Assembly (NCBI GenBank): GCA_043808305.1
Contig: JAZDFB010000105.1
Coordinates: 1-20,322 of the forward strand
DNA: 20,322 nucleotides
Direction: 5' to 3'
DNA from: JBBAAP01 sp043808305
GTDB taxonomy: Bacteria; Planctomycetota; MHYJ01; JACQXL01
Both the position numbers and the translations under genes were made by a program. The notes below the pieces were generated by a model. The model had not been told where the DNA came from. It saw only the letters and a program-made list of their open reading frames with translations, and did not search any database. This document shows positions 1 to 7,320 of this stretch, piece after piece (position 1 is the stretch's first letter; each line of letters begins with the position of its first letter).

Positions 1-42
1 ACAATCTTATTAGCTGCTTTGCTTTTTTTTTTCAGTGTGTTT

Positions 43-63
43 CCCCCCCCCCCCCCCCCCCCC
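43..63. repeat. Poly-C homopolymer tract (21 C)
   Basis: An uninterrupted run of 21 C begins at 43, preceded by a run of 10 T at 23-32. It lies about 65 bases before the open part of a repeat-protein reading frame that has no proper start. Such tracts can be slipping sites for phase variation, but a homopolymer this long near the end of a window is also a common assembly or sequencing artefact. I cannot tell the two apart from the sequence. Confidence 0.6.
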
Positions 64-217
64 AAAACTCCTTGATATCTGCAACTTATTTCCCTTCATT
101 CTTTACTCTCAAATGCGCTGACGTTGAACAACAGAGGATAAACTGGCTGACAATGCGGTTAGCTCGCCCAAAATCAAGAACTCAAGCATCCAGACCGAGG
201 ATATCGCCGATAAGGCC

Positions 218-1186
218 GTGACCCTGGCCAAGCTGGGCAATGACGTCCCGGCAGTGGGCATTCCGGATAATTCCATCAGCGCGGCTAAGCTGGCTGATAA
301 CTCCGTGGAGAAACGGCATATCAAGTCGGCTTCGGTTGATACGGATGAACTGGCAAACGCCAGTGTGACCGTTGATAAAATAAGAGATGGAGCAGTGACG
401 CCGGCTAAGCTGGCGGCTAACTCGGTCGGGGCAAGCGAATTGCAAACCAATGCGGTGACTGCATCCAAAATCGGCCCAGGCGAAGTCACGCCTACCAAAC
501 TGGCGGCGGTGGATTCTCCGGCGGACGGGGAAGTCCCGACCTTCAACCAGGCGCAGGCTAAGTTTGAGTGGAAGACGATGTCAGGCGGCGGAGGGATTAC
601 CAGACCCATAACGCCGGGAATTACCGGAAACGAGATTACCGACCAGGCCGTTTCGGAGACGAAGATTGCGGACCTGGCTGTTACCAGCGGCAAGATTGCG
701 GACTCCTGCGTCAAGCCGTCCAAGCTGGCTTCGGCTAATGCGCCCAGCAACGGGGCGGTTCTTGCTTACAACGAGTCCGGCTCAAATTTCCAATGGCAGA
801 CGCTCCCGCCAACAGCGGGACTGACCCTGCTTCAGTCGCAGACGCAGGTATTTACGGAGCAGTCGGCCAATAACGTGGACCAGATAGTTGACCTGACGTC
901 CTTCATCCCGGCAACGGCCACGGCGGTGATTCTGGAAATCCAGTTCAACGCTATGTCCGTGCCGATAGGTTTGGAGCAACAGTTGTGGGTCTACGGCCGC
1001 CGTGCCGGGACGGATTGGGGCTCGTCAACCGTGCATTTTATATGGCAAAATACAGCAGGGGTAAATAACAATCTTTATAAGGAGGCGACGGTGGCAACTG
1101 ATGCTAATAGACAAATCAGAGTTATTATTAACAAGAATGGTCAGTTTTGTTCTACCAATATCTGGATTAGGGGATATATAGAATAG
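218..1186 (+). CDS. Tail-fibre/adhesin-like repeat protein, 5' end incomplete or frameshifted
   Basis: The function is not known. The first ~95 residues are short degenerate units of about 10-11 residues of the type 'LADNSV...KIxxGAVTPAKLA', as seen in phage-tail-fibre-like and surface repeat proteins. Two larger modules each end in 'P-(A/S)-(D/N)-G-x-V...F-x-W-(K/Q)-T' (near residues 97-119 and 177-198), followed by a non-repetitive, beta-rich C-terminal domain of about 120 residues. The start is uncertain. GTG 218 is the first usual start codon, but the same repeat pattern is already readable in frame from 128, just after in-frame TGA codons at 119 and 125. No ATG or clear ribosome binding site is visible, and frame 1 ending at 139 reads 'LNNRG'. 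A frameshift or a lost 5' part is therefore likely. The gene ends with TAG and converges on the HEAT-repeat gene. Confidence 0.6.
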   Translation: MTLAKLGNDVPAVGIPDNSISAAKLADNSVEKRHIKSASVDTDELANASVTVDKIRDGAVTPAKLAANSVGASELQTNAVTASKIGPGEVTPTKLAAVDSPADGEVPTFNQAQAKFEWKTMSGGGGITRPITPGITGNEITDQAVSETKIADLAVTSGKIADSCVKPSKLASANAPSNGAVLAYNESGSNFQWQTLPPTAGLTLLQSQTQVFTEQSANNVDQIVDLTSFIPATATAVILEIQFNAMSVPIGLEQQLWVYGRRAGTDWGSSTVHFIWQNTAGVNNNLYKEATVATDANRQIRVIINKNGQFCSTNIWIRGYIE

Positions 1187-1244
1187 TCTGAGTAGTCTAA
1201 AGAGTCTATGGAGTTTGAAGAACGCAAAGAAAATACATTCTATT

Positions 1245-1300
1245 AGGAAGCCAGGAAGCCAAGAATTTATTTTCTACTCCTGACCTCCTGGGTTCCTTAT
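1245..1300. repeat. Imperfect hairpin, first of a related pair
   Basis: Positions 1245-1258 pair with 1286-1299 over 14 positions with two mismatches. The 3' side ends in CCTGGGTTCCTTAT (1287-1300), which recurs exactly at 1523-1536 in a second structured segment. It lies between two convergent genes and may act as a transcription end for one or both, but there is no clean U-tract. Confidence 0.5.
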
Positions 1301-1353
1301 TTGTAGCTACGGAATGTTGTTCACAGGGACTGCCCCGACGGAATAGTCGGGAT

Positions 1354-1451
1354 CTAAGTGGCAGATAATACCTAAAAGGTATAACATAATAAATATACCT
1401 TAAGGTATAACGTTACTCTGATATGCATCGGAGTAACTAACTGCCACTAAG
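1354..1451. repeat. 98-base element with 10-base terminal inverted repeats and three inner hairpins
   Basis: The left end CTAAGTGGCA (1354-1363) and right end TGCCACTAAG (1442-1451) are inverted copies with one difference. Inside are ATACCTAAAAGGTAT (1368-1382), the perfect 16-base palindrome TATACCTTAAGGTATA (1394-1409), and a third hairpin in which GTTACTCTGAT (1412-1422) pairs with ATCGGAGTAAC (1427-1437) around an ATGC loop. The same terminal repeats bound the two 66-base elements at 2711 and 4159, which have a different core. This looks like a small non-coding mobile or regulatory element; no transposase is present. Confidence 0.65.
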
Positions 1452-1456
1452 AGGGG

Positions 1457-1536
1457 CCAGGAAGCTGAGCGCCATAAGGGCGCCATGGCGCTTCGGCGCC
1501 ACAAGAAAATTACTCCTGGTTTCCTGGGTTCCTTAT
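1457..1536. repeat. GC-rich hairpin cluster, second of the related pair
   Basis: CCAGGAA (1457-1463) pairs with TTCCTGG (1521-1527). Inside lie the 12-base palindrome GCGCCATGGCGC (1480-1491) and, as an alternative, GGCGC-TTCG-GCGCC (1487-1500), a stem closed by a C(UUCG)G tetraloop. The segment ends with the 14 bases shared with 1287-1300. Its position between the convergent ends of the repeat protein and the HEAT protein suggests a bidirectional transcription end. This is an inference, because no long U-tract follows. Confidence 0.45.
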
Positions 1537-1552
1537 AATATTAATCTGCGTA

Positions 1553-2701
1553 CTATTTCTTTTCCGCCGGGACTTCGGACCCGAGCTTTTCAAGTACTGC
1601 CTGGGCCGTTTTGCGCACTTCTTCATCGGGGTCCGACAACAGCTTGGTTATGGCCGGGATGGCGTCCCGGGCTTGCAGTTGTCCCAGCGCCCAAACCGCC
1701 AATATCCGCACCAGTTTGTCTGAATTTGATAACAGCCCGGTTATGGCCGGGATGGCGTCTTTGGCCTTTAATCTTTCAAGGGCGCCGATGGCGTATCGGC
1801 AGACCATTGAGTCCGGGTCGGATAACAGCTTGATTATGTCCGGGATGGCCTGGGCGGCTTGCAATCCGGCCAGGGCGTATGCGGCCTTGCCGCGCGCCAC
1901 GGTATACGGGTCGGATAACATCTTGACCAGGTCCGGAATGGCCTCTTTTGCCTGCAGTTTTTCCAGGGCCTCTATGGCCGAGGTGCGCACGCCGGGCGTC
2001 GGGTCGGATAGTTGCTTGATGAATCCGGGGATTTCCGCTTTGGTTCTCGGGGGCGGACAGCCGGAAACCTTTTCTTTGCCGGCTACGGCTTCATCGTAGG
2101 TCTGTCCGGAAATGGCGCCGTAAGCAAACCGGTATTGGTCGGGCAATACTTTGTTTATGGCCAGGCAGATAAGGTCAAAGCGCTTTAGCTGGCAGTTGAT
2201 GGTTGTTACTATGTGGGTTTTATCATCGGCCTTTATGCTGAGCGTTCCGGCGCTGCCGTCGCAGGCCCAGGAGTCATATTGCTTGTCCAGCCCGAAGAAC
2301 TTGTTTTCGGCGATGGTTTTCCAGATGAATTTTACATCTTCCGGCCGGATGGCGAACGATTCGTTTACGTTTGGTTTTGAGCCGCTGTCGGAGCCGCCGG
2401 AATAGTTGTAATTATACTCGCATTCCCCGTCTGCCCGGATTTCAAGCGTGTAGTTGTTTGTCGACCACGGGCCGCGGCCGGAAACGATGTAGGCAATCCG
2501 CAAGTCTTCGGGAACTTCTCCGTTATACAGGAATTCTTCTTGGTCAGCTTGTTGCTTTTCTGCCCCGGGAACCGTCATCTGATTAGATTGGGCCGCGGCG
2601 GCCGGCTCAACCGACCCCGGCTTGGCCGCGCTGTTGCAGGCAAACGCCAATACGGCTGTCATCGCAAATGCCGCCGCCAAAATCGCTGTTTTATAACTCA
2701 T
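1553..2701 (-). CDS. Exported HEAT-repeat protein
   Basis: The protein has 382 residues. Residues 1-22 form a signal peptide ending ...LAFAC, so Cys22 could be lipidated, but the lipobox is poor (Phe at -2). An Ala/Gln-rich linker is followed by a globular domain (about 60-200) of unknown function with several Cys. Five HEAT-type repeats of about 31 residues then run from 221 to 374, each reading like 'AIPxIxKLLSDPDxxVRxxAxxALxxLxA'; such arrays are protein-binding scaffolds. I chose the start at 2701 rather than an upstream ATG at 2773. AGGGAG lies seven bases before it, the signal peptide begins there, and the extra 24 codons would come from the 66-base repeat at 2711-2776. The serpin gene lies upstream on the same strand, 186 bases away. 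The partner and precise role are unknown. Confidence 0.8.
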   Translation of the reverse strand: MSYKTAILAAAFAMTAVLAFACNSAAKPGSVEPAAAAQSNQMTVPGAEKQQADQEEFLYNGEVPEDLRIAYIVSGRGPWSTNNYTLEIRADGECEYNYNYSGGSDSGSKPNVNESFAIRPEDVKFIWKTIAENKFFGLDKQYDSWACDGSAGTLSIKADDKTHIVTTINCQLKRFDLICLAINKVLPDQYRFAYGAISGQTYDEAVAGKEKVSGCPPPRTKAEIPGFIKQLSDPTPGVRTSAIEALEKLQAKEAIPDLVKMLSDPYTVARGKAAYALAGLQAAQAIPDIIKLLSDPDSMVCRYAIGALERLKAKDAIPAITGLLSNSDKLVRILAVWALGQLQARDAIPAITKLLSDPDEEVRKTAQAVLEKLGSEVPAEKK

Positions 2702-2710
2702 ATAAACTCC

Positions 2711-2776
2711 CTTAGTGGCATTTAACCATATCGACACCGAATGCTTTCGGGGGCGATATGCTTTTAGTGCCACTTA
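2711..2776. repeat. 66-base nested inverted repeat, copy 1
   Basis: This copy is identical over 66 bases to 4159-4224. In plus orientation, outer arms AGTGGCA/TGCCACT enclose CATATCG/CGATATG, which encloses CCGAA/TTCGG, giving one long nested hairpin. The ends match the 10-base terminal inverted repeats of the 98-base element at 1354. It lies 9 bases upstream of the HEAT-protein start and touches its Shine-Dalgarno, so it would be in that gene's leader RNA. Confidence 0.85.
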
Positions 2777-2887
2777 TTAGGGACACTTCGAGTTCATCGA
2801 GTTAGTGTCCCTTATCCCGTCTATTCTGACGGGAGTTCCCGCAAGCTTAGCTTGACGGGATAAAACTTATTTCGCCGGGACATTCAG
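2777..2887. terminator. Three consecutive hairpins downstream of the serpin gene
   Basis: AGGGACACT (2779-2787) pairs with AGTGTCCCT about 16 bases further on. Next come TCCCGTC/GACGGGA around a 6-base loop (about 2816-2835), and then a third stem with arms TCCCG and CGGGA enclosing CAAGCT/AGCTTG. They lie just past the serpin stop on its strand and may end or attenuate transcription before the HEAT gene. No U-run follows, so a termination role is tentative. Confidence 0.4.
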
Positions 2888-4144
2888 TCATTCAGCTTTC
2901 GGGTTCATTACCCGGCCCATAAACAGGATGCTTCCAGAGCGTTCGTCGCGTATCAAAAATATAAACGGGTGGTCGACTCTGAATACCGAAGGCGCTTTGG
3001 GCGGAGCCCCCGTGGGAGCAATCACTGCCGTCGCCGCGGCCGCTTCGGTGCCTTCTTCGTTCACCTCTATAAACGCCTTATGAATGACATTGTCAATAAA
3101 CAGCTCTTTGGTCCCGCCCATTCCGGAGAAATCGGCTTGAGGATAACCAAAGGCGTCGCTCATCCCGAGCGATTTGAGCATATCAGACAGTTCGAATTCC
3201 AGTGTTAATTTAAATTTCGGCAGATAAACGGGTAATTTTTCTTCGGCCAGCGACGCCTGCCATTTGTTTATGTTCTCCGCCGTCAATAGCTTTTCGCAGG
3301 CGCTTATGCCGTCATATTTGTGGGGCAGGATGATGAGCATTGAGAGTTCTTTGCCGTTATAAGGAAGCTTTATCATCATAAAATCGGTGTTGCGCATAAT
3401 GGGAATCTTTATCGGGAATCCTTTTTTATCCCGGAGCTCCATCATCGGGGTTTTTACCTTTGTTTTGTCCGCCAGGTTGAAATCGGCGTCAACCGTCTTG
3501 TTCTTGTCAAATTGGGTCATCCAGTTGCCCTTGAAATAGATGGCGTTGGTCAGCACCAGCTTGGTATCCGGGGTTAGGACTCCTTTTTGTATCAAGTCCT
3601 TGATTTTGTCGTTGGTTTGGACCTCGACCCATTTGTTGATGGTCTGGCGCGCCTCTTCTGTAGCCTTGAGGAAATCCACCGGGTTCAGGCCGGCTTTGTA
3701 ATATTTGTTATTCAGGTCCAGGAACCCGGGCAGGAATTTATAATCCTGCTGGCCCCAGAGTGCGTTGGCAATGTTAATCTGGTAGTCTTCGGGTTTGGAC
3801 GGGGCCATGCCTTTGATTAATTCGGCGCAGGCCTGGGCCAGCCGGTCCGATTCTAAGTTGAAATGGAGCGTGGTTGCCATCTGTTTGGCGGTTTCATTGC
3901 GCGCGCCGGCGTAGGCCATAGCCAGGGCGGTAGAGATGCTGTAAGGCGAAAAGAAGAGATTGCCTTCCCGCGCGCTCAGTTTGCCGTACAGGTCAATGGC
4001 AAATTCGTTGTTGGATTGGACAACGGCCTGTTTGTCTTTGGCAATATCCGGGTCGTTAGCATCAACCGGTTTTTTCTCGGCCCAGATGGGGGATAATCCG
4101 ACCAGTCCCAGGGCCATTGCCGATAATGTTATCTTGCGCCACAT
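2888..4144 (-). CDS. Exported serpin (serine protease inhibitor)
   Basis: The 418-residue protein has a signal peptide (residues 1 to about 22, ...SPIWA) and a full serpin fold of about 385 residues. Serpins trap proteases by an irreversible conformational change after cleavage of the reactive-centre loop. Visible family marks are 'NAIYFKGNW', the inhibitory hinge E363-E-G-T-E-A-A-A-A-T-A (Gly365 as P15, Thr366 as P14), and 'DHPFIFLIRD' followed by 'ILFMGRVMNP'. Hinge counting puts P1 near Gly379, but the loop after it is about three residues longer than in alpha-1-antitrypsin, so P1 is uncertain. The small residues around it suggest an elastase-like target. AGGAAA lies upstream of the ATG at 4144, and the 66-base repeat copy 2 lies just before that. 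Secretion suggests defence against foreign proteases or control of the cell's own exported ones. Confidence 0.93.
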   Translation of the reverse strand: MWRKITLSAMALGLVGLSPIWAEKKPVDANDPDIAKDKQAVVQSNNEFAIDLYGKLSAREGNLFFSPYSISTALAMAYAGARNETAKQMATTLHFNLESDRLAQACAELIKGMAPSKPEDYQINIANALWGQQDYKFLPGFLDLNNKYYKAGLNPVDFLKATEEARQTINKWVEVQTNDKIKDLIQKGVLTPDTKLVLTNAIYFKGNWMTQFDKNKTVDADFNLADKTKVKTPMMELRDKKGFPIKIPIMRNTDFMMIKLPYNGKELSMLIILPHKYDGISACEKLLTAENINKWQASLAEEKLPVYLPKFKLTLEFELSDMLKSLGMSDAFGYPQADFSGMGGTKELFIDNVIHKAFIEVNEEGTEAAAATAVIAPTGAPPKAPSVFRVDHPFIFLIRDERSGSILFMGRVMNPKAE

Positions 4145-4158
4145 ATTCTATTTCCTTT

Positions 4159-4224
4159 CTTAGTGGCATTTAACCATATCGACACCGAATGCTTTCGGGG
4201 GCGATATGCTTTTAGTGCCACTTA
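4159..4224. repeat. 66-base nested inverted repeat, copy 2
   Basis: This is identical to 2711-2776 and in the same orientation relative to the next minus-strand gene, with its edge 14 bases upstream of the serpin ATG. It has the same nested stems (AGTGGCA/TGCCACT, CATATCG/CGATATG, CCGAA/TTCGG). Identity over 66 bases outside coding sequence implies recent duplication or mobility, or strong constraint. Confidence 0.85.
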
Positions 4225-4285
4225 GTCCCGCTTATTCCAGCGGGATTAGTGCCCCTTAGATCCCGGCTATTCCGCCGGGATACTC
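4225..4285. terminator. Hairpins downstream of the histidine-kinase gene
   Basis: TCCCGC/GCGGGA around an 8-base loop starts at about 4226, and ATCCCGGC/GCCGGGAT around a short loop lies at about 4259-4282. They lie between the end of the histidine-kinase gene and the serpin leader. They may separate the two transcripts, although no strong U-tract is evident. Confidence 0.35.
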
Positions 4286-4380
4286 TATCATTATATCAGT
4301 TTTATATAGTATTAGATACCTGAGACATCGAAATTTGTTAATAAATCCGAAAATTCCGGTGAAGTTTTTATTCCGGTTTT

Positions 4381-5925
4381 CTATTTATCCTTGGGCGCGG
4401 CGTTGTCGCGGGAGGTGAACCCGGCGGGTCCCAGGGAGTTTCCTTTTGGCAAGAATGTATCAAGTATGGGCAGGGTGACTTTGGCGGTGGTGCCTTTGCC
4501 GTGCTGGCTTTCCAGGACCAGTTTGCCGCCGTGGCCCTGGATGATGTTATGCGCTACGGACAGGCCCAGCCCGGTGCCTTTGCCCGGTTCTTTGGTGGTG
4601 TAGAACAGGTCGAACGCCCGGTTCAGTTCGTCGGCGCTCATGCCGGTGCCGTTATCCTTGATAAAGACGGTGATGTTGCGGTCGTTGATTTCGTGGTAGA
4701 CCTCTATTTTACCTTCCCTGGAACCCTGCTTGGCGGCGACGGCGTCGATGGCGTTCAGGAGCAGGTTTAGGAATACCTGTTGCAGTTCGCCTGAATCGCC
4801 GAAGACCTGCGGTATATCCATATCCAGCCGGTTGGCAATGGTGATTTTATCCTGGGTCAGCCGGTGCTGGACCAGCTGGATGGCCGTGGACATTATCATT
4901 TTGAGTTCAATCGGCTGGGGCGTCAGCCGGCGCGGGAAGAATTGGAGTATTTGCTTGAGCGTATTCTGGATGCGGGTCAGCCCTTCGATAATCAGTTCCA
5001 GGTATTCCTTGGTCCGTTTGGGGTCGAGACGCCCGTCCTTGAGCGACATAGCGGCGTTGAGTATCCCGCCTAAAGGGTTGTTGATTTCGTGGGCGATGCC
5101 GGCGGCCAGCGTGCCGGTGGCGGACAGGCGCTGGGCGATGACCAGTTGTTCCTGGGTGGCCTTGATTTTCTCGCGGGCGTCGTCTATCTTGTCCTGCAAA
5201 GAGGTGTGGTACGAGTTGATTTCGTCCAGCATTATTTTGAAGGTGTTAATCAGGTTGGCCACTTCGTCCGAGCCCCTGGCCGGAGGCAGGGTTACTTTAT
5301 AGTTGCCGCCGGAAATCTGGCGGCTGGCTTCGGACAGCGCCTCTATCGGTCGGAGTATTAGTTTTGTCATCAATACATACATGCTCAGGATCAGGAAAAT
5401 AGTGCCCAGGGGCATGACCCAGAGAATTGTCTTGAGCGATTCCATAGGGTCCAGTTCCATGCCCTGGGGGCGCTGGATGTCCATCTTAATCAGGAGTTGG
5501 GTATTGTCGGACATGCGCAATGGCGTGTTGACGACTGTCCCGCCGGACAGGCTGAATACCGGCTTTTGCTGTTTTAAGGCATTGATCAGGTCGGCGTCGT
5601 TCTTAAATGTTGCCGGGTCGACAATAGGCGCGGCCGAGAGTATCGGCTCAAGTTTGTTGTTGACTATGACCCACTTGGTAAAAAGGGCGGAGTTGTTGAG
5701 CTTGTCCCTGAGGGCGGCCCATTCGGGGCTTTCGGACGGCGGCGCCGGCGGGCTTTTGATTTCTTTCAGCCAATCCTGGATGATGCTGGTCAGCACGTCG
5801 GTCATTTTCTGCTGGTTGGAATGGACCCGGGCCAGGGCGTTGACCCACAGGTTCAGCGTCAGGATTCCCAATATCAGAATCATTACGCTGGCCAGGGCGA
5901 TAAGGATTTTATAGCGCAGAGACAT
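4381..5925 (-). CDS. Membrane sensor histidine kinase
   Basis: The 514-residue protein autophosphorylates a histidine and passes the phosphate to a response regulator. Order of parts: membrane segment about 8-29; periplasmic sensor region about 30-165, unlike any sensor I recognise; membrane segment about 168-190; HAMP linker about 190-245; a coiled segment; HisKA with phospho-acceptor His279 in 'GIAHEINNPLGG'; and a HATPase domain with N-box 'NLLLNAIDA' (Asn391), G1 'DNGTGM' (424-429) and G2 'GKGTGLGL' (448-455). There is no receiver domain, and no response-regulator gene lies in the window, so the partner is unknown (orphan kinase). The ATG at 5925 follows only a weak GGGAT-type ribosome site. 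The gspF-like gene is 90 bases upstream on the same strand, with hairpins between them. Confidence 0.93.
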   Translation of the reverse strand: MSLRYKILIALASVMILILGILTLNLWVNALARVHSNQQKMTDVLTSIIQDWLKEIKSPPAPPSESPEWAALRDKLNNSALFTKWVIVNNKLEPILSAAPIVDPATFKNDADLINALKQQKPVFSLSGGTVVNTPLRMSDNTQLLIKMDIQRPQGMELDPMESLKTILWVMPLGTIFLILSMYVLMTKLILRPIEALSEASRQISGGNYKVTLPPARGSDEVANLINTFKIMLDEINSYHTSLQDKIDDAREKIKATQEQLVIAQRLSATGTLAAGIAHEINNPLGGILNAAMSLKDGRLDPKRTKEYLELIIEGLTRIQNTLKQILQFFPRRLTPQPIELKMIMSTAIQLVQHRLTQDKITIANRLDMDIPQVFGDSGELQQVFLNLLLNAIDAVAAKQGSREGKIEVYHEINDRNITVFIKDNGTGMSADELNRAFDLFYTTKEPGKGTGLGLSVAHNIIQGHGGKLVLESQHGKGTTAKVTLPILDTFLPKGNSLGPAGFTSRDNAAPKDK

Positions 5926-5943
5926 ATGTTTCTATCCCGGTCC

Positions 5944-5961
5944 CCCCGATGGCCATCGGGG
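5944..5961. repeat. Perfect 18-base palindrome
   Basis: CCCCGATGGCCATCGGGG is a perfect palindrome 18 bases upstream of the histidine-kinase start. It could form a hairpin in the RNA read from the gspF-like gene into the kinase gene, or be a dimeric protein site. Its role is unknown. Confidence 0.5.
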
Positions 5962-6002
5962 CCACGGCCCTTGCTGGGGGCGGAAGGAAGTCTTATACCA
6001 TT

Positions 6003-6016
6003 ATACCTTAAGGTAT
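6003..6016. repeat. ATACC/GGTAT palindrome at the end of the GspF-like gene
   Basis: ATACCTTAAGGTAT is a perfect 14-base palindrome whose last base is part of the GspF-family stop codon (6016-6018). It matches the core of the palindrome at 1394-1409 and the one at 7301-7314, so it belongs to a family scattered through spacers of this window. Confidence 0.65.
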
Positions 6017-7260
6017 TATCCCAGGTTTTTCATCAGGTCGACCAGCGGATAGAACAAGGCTATCACGATAAAACCCACTATCACCGCCAGGAAGACGATG
6101 ATTGCCGGTTCGAGTATGCTGGTCAACGCTCCGACCAGAGTGTCTACCTCGGATTCGTAGTTATCCGCTATTTTCATGAGCATCTTATCCAGTTCGCCGC
6201 TTTCCTCGCCTACTTCAATCATGTTAATGACCATCGAGTCAAAAACCGCGCTCTGGGACAGCGGGCCGACGATGCTTTCACCTTCGCGGATACTGTCGTG
6301 GACGCTCTGCACAGCCAACGCGATTTCCTCATTGCCGATGGCGTTGCGGACAATAACCAAGGCTTCAAGTATCGCCACGCCGCTGGCCAGCAATGTTCCA
6401 AGGGTCCGGGTGAACCGGGCGATGGATGATTTGCGGATAATAATCCCCACCAGGGGCAATCTTAATTTCACCTTGTCCAGAAACAACCGCCCTTTGGGAG
6501 TTTGGTTGACGCCTATATATATCAGGTATAAACCGATGGGTATAACCGGAATCAAGAACCAGACCGCGGCGATGGTCGAGCTGATATCCATTAATAGCTG
6601 GGTGATGGCGGGCAGACCCTTGCCGCTGGTTTGCTGGAATATCATCTTGAACTGCGGCACTACCTTAATCATAATCACAGCGACGATGAGTATGGCTACG
6701 GTGATGACCACGGCCGGGTATGTTAAGGCGCCGATAACCTTGCGTTTGAGGCCCTGGGCTTTTTCCATAAAAACGGCCAGTCTTGCCAGGACCGTATCCA
6801 GCACGCCGCCCGCTTCGCCGGCTTTGACCATGTTGACGTAAAGCCGGTCAAATACTTTGGGGTGGCGTGAAATCGCGTCGGACAGCGTGCTGCCCGATTC
6901 CACATCTTCGGCTATGTTCTCAACGATATCCTTCATCTGCGACGGCTTCATCTGGTTGGCCAGTATTTTCAAGCTGCGCAAAATCGGCAGCCCGGCATCC
7001 TGGAGAGTATGGAGTTGAACCGTAAATTGGGTAAGCTGCTGCTGGCTGACCCCGCTCAGCAACCAGCTGGTTTTCTTTTTCCTGGGCGCTGCCGTCGCCG
7101 CGGCTTGCTGGGACGGAACAGACGCCTTGTCTTTTACGCTGGTCGGAAAATAACCAAGCTTGCGAACCTTGGTGGTTGCCTCCTGAACAGAGGCGGCTTC
7201 GATATCTCCCTGAACTTTCTTGCCCGTCCGGTCAACGCCTTCATAAAAGAATAACGACAT
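6016..7260 (-). CDS. Type II secretion / type IV pilus inner-membrane platform protein (GspF/PilC family)
   Basis: The 414-residue protein is of usual length for the family, which forms the inner-membrane platform that couples the assembly ATPase to pseudopilus or pilus growth. The N-terminal segment 'FFYEGVDRTGKKVQGDIEAASVQEA' is typical. Two homologous T2SSF domains follow (about 72-195 and 275-398), each opening with a 'FTxxLxTLxxxGxxIxxxL' pattern, with membrane segments at about 180-202, 232-250 and 385-405. AGGAGA precedes the ATG at 7260 at good spacing. No other secretion or pilus gene (ATPase, secretin, pseudopilin) lies in the window, so whether it serves secretion or pili cannot be decided. 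A possible promoter lies in the 7261-7510 spacer. Confidence 0.92.
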   Translation of the reverse strand: MSLFFYEGVDRTGKKVQGDIEAASVQEATTKVRKLGYFPTSVKDKASVPSQQAAATAAPRKKKTSWLLSGVSQQQLTQFTVQLHTLQDAGLPILRSLKILANQMKPSQMKDIVENIAEDVESGSTLSDAISRHPKVFDRLYVNMVKAGEAGGVLDTVLARLAVFMEKAQGLKRKVIGALTYPAVVITVAILIVAVIMIKVVPQFKMIFQQTSGKGLPAITQLLMDISSTIAAVWFLIPVIPIGLYLIYIGVNQTPKGRLFLDKVKLRLPLVGIIIRKSSIARFTRTLGTLLASGVAILEALVIVRNAIGNEEIALAVQSVHDSIREGESIVGPLSQSAVFDSMVINMIEVGEESGELDKMLMKIADNYESEVDTLVGALTSILEPAIIVFLAVIVGFIVIALFYPLVDLMKNLG

Positions 7261-7273
7261 AATTTGGTCTCCT

Positions 7274-7314
7274 TATACCATTAGGTATATTCATAATGTT
7301 ATACCTTAAGGTAT
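7274..7314. repeat. Two ATACC/GGTAT palindromes upstream of the GspF-like gene
   Basis: TATACC-ATTA-GGTATA (7274-7289) and ATACCTTAAGGTAT (7301-7314) lie directly upstream of the GspF-family Shine-Dalgarno. The half-sites ATACC/GGTAT with a 4-base centre are the same as at 1368, 1394, 6003 and 7693. A dimeric regulator site or a dispersed repeat would both fit. Confidence 0.65.
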
Positions 7315-7320
7315 TATAGT

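Noticed and set aside
109..750. 213-codon minus-strand open frame opposite the repeat protein
   Set aside because: It is low-complexity Ala/Ser/Leu composition arising from the antisense of the 'KLADNSV' repeats, with no start signal; the plus frame has the recognisable repeats.
1561..2030. Tandem DNA repeats of about 93 bases, considered as a CRISPR or satellite array
   Set aside because: They are the coding consequence of the five 31-residue HEAT repeats, have no constant repeat/variable spacer structure and keep the reading frame.
1611..2099. 162-codon open frame opposite the HEAT-repeat region
   Set aside because: Its repetitive sequence is the mirror of the HEAT repeats on the other strand; the minus frame has the signal peptide, ribosome site and family pattern.
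2702..2773. Longer N-terminus for the HEAT protein starting at 2773
   Set aside because: The added 24 residues are encoded by the 66-base repeat that is non-coding upstream of the serpin, and they would hide the signal peptide.
2888..2890. Serpin TGA as another possible Sec codon
   Set aside because: The frame after it reaches TAA within seven codons and the serpin already has its full C-terminal 'GRVMNP' block.
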